Of a DNA stretch of 64,000 nt, positions 40,074 to 47,423 are shown one piece after another; positions within the stretch are counted from its first letter, which is position 1, and every line of letters begins with the position of its first letter. Where the stretch lies: contig NZ_JFGS01000001.1 in assembly GCF_000740775.1 (NCBI RefSeq), positions 310,001 through 374,000 of the forward strand, given 5' to 3'. The translations under genes and the position numbers were made by a program. The notes beneath the pieces are model-generated. The model was not told the DNA's origin, ran no database searches, and saw only the letters and a program-made list of their open reading frames with translations. This DNA comes from Haematobacter missouriensis. GTDB taxonomy: Bacteria > Pseudomonadota > Alphaproteobacteria > Rhodobacterales > Rhodobacteraceae.

Positions 40074-40097
40074 ACGCCTCCTTCGGGAGGCGTTTTT
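40074..40097 (+). terminator. intrinsic terminator of alaS-DUF1330
   Basis: 8-bp perfect stem ACGCCTCC (40074-40081) / GGAGGCGT (40086-40093) with TTCG tetraloop, then four T. It ends the plus-strand transcript and lies just downstream of the convergent ssrA RNA, where the minus strand lacks a good U run. Confidence 0.85.
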
Positions 40098-40115
40098 GCA
40101 TTGAGAAGGGGAAGT

Positions 40116-40426
40116 GCAGGCTTCTGTTGCCAGGTGCCTGCGAACCCCGCCTTACAGTGCTACCTGCAAGGACTTAGTTTCGGTACTCGAACTGCTTACG
40201 CAGCCAGAGCCACCGGAGCACGGTTGTTGTTGGCAACTGTACTTTTGGACCGGTAACGGTGGTACCTCACCGAGCGAAAGCAATCACCTTTACACGTTCG
40301 TCGATCCTATTTCGGCCCCCTCCGCCCCCAACAAGGGTGTTTGGTGGAGCCGCCGGGTACCGCCCCCGGGTCCGATCCGCTTATTCCGTGCGCGTTTATC
40401 GCCATAGTCCGAAGCAAGCCCCGGAC
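40116..40426 (-). ncRNA. ssrA: tmRNA, circularly permuted (two-piece) SsrA
   Basis: Minus strand, in gene order: the acceptor piece (about 40426-40342) ends in CGGCTCC-A-CCA with CCA encoded (last A at 40342), then a 22-nt spacer is removed, then the coding piece begins at 40319 with GGGGCCG and continues to about 40116. The 5' and 3' acceptor strands pair over 7 bp with G3-U70, the alanine identity pair. The tag ORF at 40196-40234 reads ANNNRAPVALAA then TAA. Preceding hairpin 40407-40426 and final hairpin 40116-40141 bound the transcript. The T arm is unusual (stem CCGGG/CCCGG, loop GGCGGTA). Pieces and exact ends are inferred from pairing and comparison with known alphaproteobacterial tmRNAs. 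Confidence 0.93.
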
Positions 40427-40433
40427 AAGGAAG

Positions 40434-40462
40434 GATATAGACCGCTCCGTGGCCGCGATCAA
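40434..40462 (-). promoter_or_regulatory. promoter of ssrA
   Basis: On the minus strand TTGATC (40462-40457), a 17-bp spacer and TATATC (40439-40434) form a consensus-like sigma-70 promoter. A start about 8 bases downstream, near 40426, coincides with the 5' hairpin of the acceptor piece. Confidence 0.75.
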
Positions 40463-40626
40463 TGGCCGGGGCGACGGGATGCGGGTTTTCTCTCTGAACC
40501 TGAATGAAATCTTATGGTAACGGTCACCTCATCCCGCGCGGCGGCCCGCATGATTTCGGGAGGCACACCGGCAAGGGTGCTTCGCCGCTGGCAAGGATAA
40601 AACCTATTGCGGCATCGCCTTATCTG
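40463..40626. other. non-coding spacer between ssrA promoter and the hexamer array
   Basis: About 160 bp without a supported gene. An ATG-opened plus-strand frame runs into the array but has no ribosome site. The nine-base word GGTAACGGT occurs here (40516-40524) and again inside the tmRNA region (40252-40260). I see no other structure. Confidence 0.4.
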
Positions 40627-41033
40627 GTCTCAGTCTCAGTCTCAGTCTCAGTCTCAGTCTCAGTCTCAGTCTCAGTCTCAGTCTCAGTCTCAGTCTCAGT
40701 CTCAGTCTCAGTCTCAGTCTCAGTCTCAGTCTCAGTCTCAGTCTCAGTCTCAGTCTCAGTCTCAGTCTCAGTCTCAGTCTCAGTCTCAGTCTCAGTCTCA
40801 GTCTCAGTCTCAGTCTCAGTCTCAGTCTCAGTCTCAGTCTCAGTCTCAGTCTCAGTCTCAGTCTCAGTCTCAGTCTCAGTCTCAGTCTCAGTCTCAGTCT
40901 CAGTCTCAGTCTCAGTCTCAGTCTCAGTCTCAGTCTCAGTCTCAGTCTCAGTCTCAGTCTCAGTCTCAGTCTCAGTCTCAGTCTCAGTCTCAGTCTCAGT
41001 CTCAGTCTCAGTCTCAGTCTCAGTCTCAGTCTC
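40627..41033. repeat. perfect tandem hexanucleotide repeat, 67 copies of GTCTCA plus a partial copy
   Basis: 67 uninterrupted copies (40627-41028) followed by GTCTC (41029-41033), about 407 bp with no substitution. On the other strand the unit is TGAGAC. Read as codons, five of six frames are open, giving Val-Ser, Ser-Gln, Leu-Ser, Glu-Thr or Arg-Leu repeats, but none has a convincing start site, so the array is treated as non-coding. Perfect homogeneity suggests recent expansion by slippage, or a sequencing/assembly product. Confidence 0.98.
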
Positions 41034-41183
41034 GGGCGAAATGCTCAGGATACCCTGTTCACCCCGTTGCAACGCCCCGGAGACGGGTAAACCCCGATGA
41101 AGAAAGGGGCATCTTCTGCAGGGCCAGCGCGGGGGCCAGCGGTGAAGAGGGTAGCCGTTCGCCGGCTACCCCGTGGCTGCGGC
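41034..41183. other. spacer after the binding-protein gene, with an inverted repeat
   Basis: Contains GGGTAGCC (41149-41156) and GGCTACCC (41164-41171) with a 7-base loop. It lies just after the stop of the minus-strand binding-protein gene and could form a terminator-like hairpin, though no U run follows on that strand. Confidence 0.4.
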
Positions 41184-42233
41184 TCAGAAGCCGGCCTTGA
41201 TCTTCTCGAACTCCTGCACCATCCGGTCGCGAAGCGATTGTTCCAGCGGCTTTTGTGTCAGCACCGGGACCGTGACGGGGCCAAGACCGGCCTCCTTCAG
41301 CTTCTCCGGATCCATCGCATCCATGGCGGTCTTGTTGGAGGAGCCGTAGCCGAACACGTCCACCAGATATTCGGCTGACGACGGCTGGAGCCAGGCATTC
41401 ATGAAATCATAGGCCTGATCTTCCGATCCGGGACCGTTCTTGAAGTTCACGAAGCCGCAGACAAAGGCCGAGGAGCCTTCTTTCGCCTCACGCTGGAAGC
41501 CGACGGGATAGCCGTCCGCGACAAGCTGTGTCACACCCTCCGGCCAGGACCAGGCGATCAGCACTTCTCCCGTCGCCATGAGCTGGCCCATCTCCGAGGG
41601 ATCGGCCCAGTAGGCGCGGACGTTCGGATGCACCTCGCGGAGCCAGTCCGCTGCGGCCTTGAACTGATCGTCCGTCACGTGGGTCCAGTCGTGCACGCCG
41701 GTTGCCAGAAAGGCGAGCGGCCAGATATCGTCCACCGAGTTCGGCAACGAGATGCGGCCCGCATATTTCGGATCCTTGAACACCTGCAGGGTCGAGACAT
41801 CCTCCGCCGGGACCTTCTCCGTGTTCCAGGCGATGGCGGTGGAGGCCCAGTCCGTCGGCAGGAACCACAGCCCGCTGTCATCCTTGAAGATGGAGGAATC
41901 AAGCAGGGCCGGGTCCAGATCCTTGAAGGCGGTCAATTTGGAGGTATCCCACGGCTCGATCAGACCAGCATCGCGGTATTTGGAGATCATCTGTGAGCAG
42001 GGATGGGCGATGTCCGGCTTGAAGCCGGAAACGACCTTCTGGAACGCCTCGTCGTCATCCGCGTAAAAGCTGTACTGCGGACTTGCGCCATATTTGTCGA
42101 TATAAGCCTGATGAAGACCAGGATCCTCGAACCCGGCCCAGTCGAAAACGAGCAAATTCGGCGATTCCGCCCATGCGGCCTGCGCGACAAGCGTCGCAGC
42201 GGCGGTGCCAAGAAGCCAAGTCCTGATGGCCAT
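41184..42233 (-). CDS. extracellular solute-binding protein, polyamine (PotD/PotF) type, orphan
   Basis: A 349-residue periplasmic binding protein with a signal peptide (TWLLGTAAATLVAQAAWA). LLVFDWAGFEDPGLHQAYIDKYGA, DIAHPCSQMISKYRDAGLIEPWD, WFLPTDWASTAIAWNTEKVP and ATGEVLIAWSWPEGV are typical of PotD/PotF-like spermidine/putrescine receptors. No matching ABC permease or ATPase is beside it, so it must share a distant transporter or act alone. Its 3' end faces the hexamer array. Confidence 0.88.
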   Translation of the reverse strand: MAIRTWLLGTAAATLVAQAAWAESPNLLVFDWAGFEDPGLHQAYIDKYGASPQYSFYADDDEAFQKVVSGFKPDIAHPCSQMISKYRDAGLIEPWDTSKLTAFKDLDPALLDSSIFKDDSGLWFLPTDWASTAIAWNTEKVPAEDVSTLQVFKDPKYAGRISLPNSVDDIWPLAFLATGVHDWTHVTDDQFKAAADWLREVHPNVRAYWADPSEMGQLMATGEVLIAWSWPEGVTQLVADGYPVGFQREAKEGSSAFVCGFVNFKNGPGSEDQAYDFMNAWLQPSSAEYLVDVFGYGSSNKTAMDAMDPEKLKEAGLGPVTVPVLTQKPLEQSLRDRMVQEFEKIKAGF

Positions 42234-42573
42234 TCTCGATCCTCTGTTGGAGAGCTGTTTCTCCCGAGGCTAGAGGACAGCGTCCGATGCCTCAAGCGGC
42301 GATTGTAGTCGGTCGATCAAGATTTTGCGGTAACTTCCAATCCGCTCGGCAGAGATAGGCGACATGCCGGCCATGCAGTGTGAAAACCGAACAATCGGCC
42401 TCTTTAACAATAGGGTAGCGAACCATGCTATCAGAAATGTTTAACGGTTATAACCTACGCCATAGTGACAGGTCAGCATATCGATCGTTCACTTACGGCG
42501 CTAACGGTGTGGGGTGGGGTTGCACCCCCGTCGCCGCCGGGCAACTGTGCCGGCAATCTTCCCGGAGACGCAT
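42234..42573. other. 340-bp divergent intergenic region with a GGTTATAACC palindrome
   Basis: Between the binding-protein gene (minus) and the GGCT-NUDIX gene (plus). A perfect 10-bp palindrome GGTTATAACC (42446-42455) contains TATAAC on both strands; on the minus strand CTGACC 18 bp upstream gives a possible promoter for the binding protein. Several AT-rich patches are present. No ORF or RNA could be supported. Confidence 0.4.
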
Positions 42574-43674
42574 ATGACGGACTTCTTCTTCTACGGCACG
42601 CTGCGCTACCCCCCCGTATTGGAGGCCGTATTGGGTCATCCCGTTAGCGGCCGCGCGGCGCGGCTGCCGGGGCAGCGTGTGGTAGTGGGCGATACAGGCC
42701 CGGTGCTTGTCGGGGCGGAGGCGGCGCTCGCGCCCGGCTTGCTGGTCACCGGGCTGAGCGAGGCGGATCGCGCGCGGCTCGATCACTATGAGGCAGGTGA
42801 GGCCATGCCCATGACGCTCGAAACCGAGCGTGGACGCGTCAAGGCGCTGGTCTATCCCGGTGGGGGGGGCAGCGATCACGACTGGTCCTTCGAGGACTGG
42901 GTGGACGATTGGGGCAATATCACCGCGGAAACCGCTCGCGACATCATGCGGGGCTTCGGGATCAACCCGCCGACGGCTCATCTGGCCCGCCTCCCCATGT
43001 TGCTGGGCCGGGCTCATTCCCGCATCCGTGCCGCAGATGACATGCCGAGGGAGTCGCGTGGCGTGGCCGATCCAGGCGATGTGGAGGTCATCGCGGCGCG
43101 GGAGCCTTATGCCCATTTCTTCTCCGTTGAGGAATATGACCTGCGTTTTCGCCGTTTCGACGGGACGATGAGCCCGGTCGTCAATCGTGCGGTCTTCGTC
43201 TCCGGTGACGCTGCGACGCTGGTCCCCTACGATCCGGTGCGGGACAGGGTGCTCGTCATTGAGCAGTTTCGCCCCGGGCCGTTCGCACGGGGCGATCGGC
43301 AGCCGTGGCTTATCGAGCCGATCGCAGGACGGATCGATGCGGGCGAAGACCCCCGCTCAACGGTGATGCGGGAGGCAGTGGAGGAGGCGGGCCTGAACGT
43401 CTCCGACGTGCGGGAGATCATGCGCTATTACTCCAGCCCGGGCACGATGACCGAATTTCTTTACTGTTTCGTCGCTCTCTGCGATCTGCCGGACGATGTG
43501 GCGCAGACGGGCGGGTTGGTGGAGGAGGCGGAGGACATTCGTGGCCTTCTCATGAGCGTTGATGACCTGTTGAAACTCGTCAATTCCGGCGAAGGGGCGA
43601 ATGGCCCGCTTGTTGTGACGGCCCAGTGGCTGGCGCTGAATCGTGATGCGCTTCGCGGGCAAACGGAAAACTGA
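42574..43674 (+). CDS. gamma-glutamylcyclotransferase-like domain fused to NUDIX ADP-ribose pyrophosphatase
   Basis: A 366-residue two-domain protein. Residues 1-110 are GGCT/AIG2-like (FFFYGTLRYPPVLEAVLG; YEAGEAM), and about 175-350 a NUDIX hydrolase whose box GRIDAGEDPRSTVMREAVEEAGL fits GX5EX7REUXEEXGU exactly. The NUDIX part resembles ADP-ribose pyrophosphatase. ATG 42574 has CGGAGACG upstream; ATG 42514 is rejected. Fusion suggests nucleotide or glutathione clean-up; the GGCT acid residues seem conserved but activity is untested. Confidence 0.85.
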   Translation: MTDFFFYGTLRYPPVLEAVLGHPVSGRAARLPGQRVVVGDTGPVLVGAEAALAPGLLVTGLSEADRARLDHYEAGEAMPMTLETERGRVKALVYPGGGGSDHDWSFEDWVDDWGNITAETARDIMRGFGINPPTAHLARLPMLLGRAHSRIRAADDMPRESRGVADPGDVEVIAAREPYAHFFSVEEYDLRFRRFDGTMSPVVNRAVFVSGDAATLVPYDPVRDRVLVIEQFRPGPFARGDRQPWLIEPIAGRIDAGEDPRSTVMREAVEEAGLNVSDVREIMRYYSSPGTMTEFLYCFVALCDLPDDVAQTGGLVEEAEDIRGLLMSVDDLLKLVNSGEGANGPLVVTAQWLALNRDALRGQTEN

Positions 43675-43747
43675 ACCGAAATGGTCCGGGTTGAGTTCGT
43701 CTGACGGCGGCCCTATCACGGAAGCGATCCTGAAGAGGGAGAAGGAA

Positions 43748-44779
43748 ATGCCCGTTTACGGCGATCTCATGGCCTCCATCGGTCATACCCCGCTCATCCG
43801 GCTGCGCAAGGCCAGCGAGATGACGGGCTGCGACATCTATGGCAAGGCCGAGTTCATGAACCCCGGCCAGTCGGTGAAGGACCGCGCAGCGCTCTATATC
43901 ATCAAGGACGCAGTGGCACGGGGTGAGCTCGCTCCGGGCGGCACGATCGTTGAGGGGACGGCGGGCAATACCGGTATCGGCCTTGCGCTTGTGGGCGCGG
44001 CGATGGGCTTTCGCACCGTGATCGTCATTCCCGAGACCCAGAGCCAGGAGAAGAAGGACATGATCCGCCTCGCCGGGGCGGAGCTGGTGGAGGTGCCTGC
44101 GGCGCCCTATGCCAACCCGAACAACTATGTGCGTTATTCGAGCCGGCTTGCCGCAGAACTCGCAAAGACGGAGCCGAACGGCGCGATCTGGGCCAACCAG
44201 TTCGACAATACCGCGAACCGGCTTGCGCATGTTGAGACGACCGGCCCCGAGATCTGGGAGGGAACGGGCGGCAATATTGATGGTTTCGTAGCCTCCGTCG
44301 GGTCGGGGGGCACTTTCGCGGGTGTCGGGATGGCTCTGCAACCGAAGGGCGTGAAGATCGCGCTGGCGGATCCGGAGGGGTCTGCGCTTTACGAATACTA
44401 CGCGCACGGAACCCTGAAATCCGAAGGCAATTCGATTACCGAAGGTATCGGACAGGGCCGTATCACCGCCAATCTCGAAGGTTTCACGCCCGACTTCGCC
44501 TATCGTATCCCGGATGGCGAAGCTCTGCCGCTGATCTTTGACCTACTGTCGGAGGAGGGGCTTTGCGTGGGCGGTTCCTCCGGCATCAACATCGCGGGGG
44601 CGATCCGGCTTGCCCGCGACCTTGGTCCGGGTAAGACAATCGTGACGGTGCTGTGCGATTACGGCACCCGGTATCAGACGAAGCTGTTCAATCCGGCCTT
44701 TCTGCGGACGAAGAACCTGCCGGTGCCGGACTGGCTGGCGACGCCCGCTCGCCCCCTTCCTTCGGTGCTCGAGGGCTAA
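43748..44779 (+). CDS. cysK: cysteine synthase A
   Basis: A 343-residue PLP-dependent enzyme that makes cysteine from O-acetylserine and sulfide. NPGQSVKDRAALY holds the PLP lysine (about residue 46), EGTAGNTGIGLALV binds substrate and GSGGTFAGVG the phosphate. The C-terminus is somewhat extended compared with E. coli CysK. ATG 43748 with AGGGAGAAGGAA is used; an open frame upstream (43643) is not. The MscS gene follows 3 bp after its stop. Confidence 0.94.
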   Translation: MPVYGDLMASIGHTPLIRLRKASEMTGCDIYGKAEFMNPGQSVKDRAALYIIKDAVARGELAPGGTIVEGTAGNTGIGLALVGAAMGFRTVIVIPETQSQEKKDMIRLAGAELVEVPAAPYANPNNYVRYSSRLAAELAKTEPNGAIWANQFDNTANRLAHVETTGPEIWEGTGGNIDGFVASVGSGGTFAGVGMALQPKGVKIALADPEGSALYEYYAHGTLKSEGNSITEGIGQGRITANLEGFTPDFAYRIPDGEALPLIFDLLSEEGLCVGGSSGINIAGAIRLARDLGPGKTIVTVLCDYGTRYQTKLFNPAFLRTKNLPVPDWLATPARPLPSVLEG

Positions 44780-44782
44780 TCC

Positions 44783-47242
44783 ATGCAGCGTCTGACCGGT
44801 ATTCTGATCGCGCTGATCTTTGCGCTCCTGCCCGTCTCTGTTGTACCAACCGGGGCTTTCGTCACACCCGTCCACGCACAGGAACCCGCGCAGACCACGC
44901 CCGATTTCGCCGCGTGGGAGAAAACGGCGAGCGAGATAGAGAGCGAGGTCGCGGATCCGGATGTCACGGATCAGCAACTCGACACGCGTCGCGCCCAGCT
45001 TGTCCCGCTCCGCGCCGAGTTTCAAACGGCGCAGGGCGCGAACAACAGCCGGATCGAAACCCTGAAGGGCCAACTTACCGCGCTAGGTGCGCCCCCGGAC
45101 GACGGTACGACCGAAGCCCCGGAGATCACAGCGCGCCGCTCGGAGCTTCAGAGCCAGATTTCGGAAGCCGAGGCACCCGGCAAAGCGGCGGTCGAGGCCT
45201 ATACGAGGGCCGACAATCTCATCAAGCAGATCGATGCGATCCTGCGCGATCGGCAGACCAATGCCCTTCTGGAGTTAGCACCATCGCCGCTGAATCCGGC
45301 CAACTGGACGGTTGCAGCGGGGACTCTTCTGGACGCGGGCAAGGGGATCACAGCCGAGGTCACCCGCAACGTGGTTTCTGATTTCCGGCGTCAGAACCTC
45401 ATTTCCAACCTCCCGATCATCCTGCTCCACCTTGTCGTCGCGGCGGTGATCCTTCTGCGAGGCCGAGTGTGGATGGAGCGGCTTGTCCGCAATATCAGCG
45501 GCCGGAGTTCACTCCGTGGCGCCAAGGTCATCGCAAAGCTGGTCTCGCTTGGGCAGGTGGTGATCCCCGTCCTGGGACTGGTGCTGGTGGGCCGGGCGTT
45601 GCAGCTTTCGGGGATGGTGGGTGTCCGCACCCTTCCGATCGTCGAAACCCTGCCATGGGCCGGTTTTCTTGTCTTTGCGGCGCTGTGGCTCGCGGGTCGG
45701 CTCTTTCCCGACGATGCGGGAGACAGCCCGTTTCAACTTGCGCCCGAACGACGGCGCGAAGCGCGCGTTCACGTGGTCGCGTTCGGTACTCTCCTCGCCA
45801 TTCGCAGCCTGCTCTGGCAGATCATCCCGAACCCCGAACCGCAGGTCTTTTCCGTTCTGGCCTTTCCTCTTCTGGTCGTGGGCGGGATTCTGCTCTTTCG
45901 CTTCGGACAGCTCATCCGCGCTCATGCGGTGAATGCGACGGCGGCGAGTGCCGAGGTATTGTTCCGTCACCGGCTCATTAGCTATGTGGCCTACGTCGCT
46001 ATCGCCATCGGGGTGTTGGCTCCGCTTCTCGCGGTCGTGGGCTATGTCTCCGCAGCAACAGCGCTGATCTATCCGGCGGCCATGACGCTCGCGCTCATCG
46101 GTATGGTGATGTTCCTGCAGGGCCTCTGCGCCGACATCTACGTGCTGGTGATCAAGGGTGACGAGGCCAATCGGGGTGACCTTGTGCCGGTTTTGCTCGG
46201 CTTCGTGCTCTGCGCGCTGGCGATCCCTTTCCTGCTGCTGATCTGGGGTGCTCGCGGCTCTGACCTGGCGGAGATGTGGATCAAGTTCCGCGACGGCTTC
46301 AACGTGGCAGGGGTGCAGATCTCTCCCACCATCTTCCTGACCTTCGTCGTCGTATTCGTTATCGGCTACACGGTCACCAAGCTGCTGCAGGGCGCGCTCG
46401 GCGCCTCCATCCTGCCCAAGACCAAGCTGGACACCGGCGGGCAGCGGGCGGTGGTTCTGGGTGTTGGCTATGTCGGGGTCGTGCTGTCCGCGATCATCGC
46501 GATGACGACAGCAGGTATCAACCTGTCATCGCTGGCGATCCTCGCCTCCGCGCTTTCCGTCGGTATCGGTTTCGGCCTGCAGAATATCGTGCAGAACTTT
46601 GTCTCCGGTATCATCCTTCTGATCGAACGGCCCGTGTCGGAGGGCGATTGGATCGAGGTCGCGGGCGTGCAGGGCCGCGTGCGCGCGATCTCTGTCCGTT
46701 CGACCCGGATCGAGACGTTCGACCGCAACCACGTCATCGTGCCCAACGCTTCACTCATCTCGGGTCAGGTTACGAATATCACGCGTTTCAACCTGTCGGG
46801 GCGCGTGCTGCAGAAGGTTACCGTGTCGGGGGTCAATGACAGTGATCATGTACAGAAGGTGCTGGAAGATATCGCCAAGATACCACCCATGGTGATTTTG
46901 AACCCGCCGCCTTCTGTGGGGCTGGTCGGTATCGACGGCGGCAACCTGACGTTCGAGATGCGGCTCATCATCCGGGACGTGAACTTCAAGGGTGCGGTTC
47001 AGGACGAAGTGCTCCACCTCATCCATCGCCGCTTCAAGGAAGAGGGGATCGCCTTCGGTGTCATGGGGTCGAGCAAGACCATCATGGCCGATGGCGACGG
47101 CACGCCCTATGTCCTGCCCGGCGCGATCTTTGGGGAGAAGCCTGCCCCCGATCCTGTCGATGCGGAAGCGGCGCGCGACGGCAAGGTGGAGGAACAGGCC
47201 GAGGAAAACGACCAGCGCCGCGCCGGAAGTCCCACACGCTGA
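44783..47242 (+). CDS. MscS-family mechanosensitive channel with large N-terminal domain (DUF3772 type)
   Basis: An 819-residue channel. A signal peptide (1-32) and a periplasmic coiled domain (to about 170) precede about ten membrane helices; the last pore region and beta domain read GIGFGLQNIVQNFVSGIILLIERPVSEGDWIEVAGVQGRVRAISVRSTRIETFDRN, the MscS signature, near residue 600. It opens when membrane tension rises to release solutes on osmotic downshock. It directly follows cysK and precedes kup on the same strand. Confidence 0.93.
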   Translation: MQRLTGILIALIFALLPVSVVPTGAFVTPVHAQEPAQTTPDFAAWEKTASEIESEVADPDVTDQQLDTRRAQLVPLRAEFQTAQGANNSRIETLKGQLTALGAPPDDGTTEAPEITARRSELQSQISEAEAPGKAAVEAYTRADNLIKQIDAILRDRQTNALLELAPSPLNPANWTVAAGTLLDAGKGITAEVTRNVVSDFRRQNLISNLPIILLHLVVAAVILLRGRVWMERLVRNISGRSSLRGAKVIAKLVSLGQVVIPVLGLVLVGRALQLSGMVGVRTLPIVETLPWAGFLVFAALWLAGRLFPDDAGDSPFQLAPERRREARVHVVAFGTLLAIRSLLWQIIPNPEPQVFSVLAFPLLVVGGILLFRFGQLIRAHAVNATAASAEVLFRHRLISYVAYVAIAIGVLAPLLAVVGYVSAATALIYPAAMTLALIGMVMFLQGLCADIYVLVIKGDEANRGDLVPVLLGFVLCALAIPFLLLIWGARGSDLAEMWIKFRDGFNVAGVQISPTIFLTFVVVFVIGYTVTKLLQGALGASILPKTKLDTGGQRAVVLGVGYVGVVLSAIIAMTTAGINLSSLAILASALSVGIGFGLQNIVQNFVSGIILLIERPVSEGDWIEVAGVQGRVRAISVRSTRIETFDRNHVIVPNASLISGQVTNITRFNLSGRVLQKVTVSGVNDSDHVQKVLEDIAKIPPMVILNPPPSVGLVGIDGGNLTFEMRLIIRDVNFKGAVQDEVLHLIHRRFKEEGIAFGVMGSSKTIMADGDGTPYVLPGAIFGEKPAPDPVDAEAARDGKVEEQAEENDQRRAGSPTR

Positions 47243-47423
47243 GGCCGCGGGAGGAGGGGTGGCAGTGCTTGACTCTGGTCGCCTCTCCACGCATGATTCA
47301 CCGAAGGGCGGTATGGACCGTTCAGTGCAACGGGCCATGCCCACAAGGTGAAAACGCCATGGCGATCCTTGCGGATCGAATGAGCATCGGGTCAGCACAC
47401 CACTCCCGGATAGACAACCTCAC

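Noticed and set aside
40074-40093. Intrinsic terminator for ssrA on the minus strand
   Set aside because: The stem is shared, but the U run lies only on the plus strand; the end of the tmRNA precursor is probably made by processing.
40114-40407. 97-codon plus-strand ORF
   Set aside because: It is antisense to the tmRNA coding and acceptor pieces, and its translation is an artefact of conserved RNA sequence.
40627-41033. CRISPR array
   Set aside because: Units are contiguous 6-mers without spacers or leader, and no cas genes are near.
40504-41200. Long Val-Ser, Ser-Gln and Glu-Thr ORFs through the hexamer array
   Set aside because: They exist only because the repeat unit lacks stops in five frames. 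None has a ribosome site or a matched domain, and all read the same repeat in different frames.
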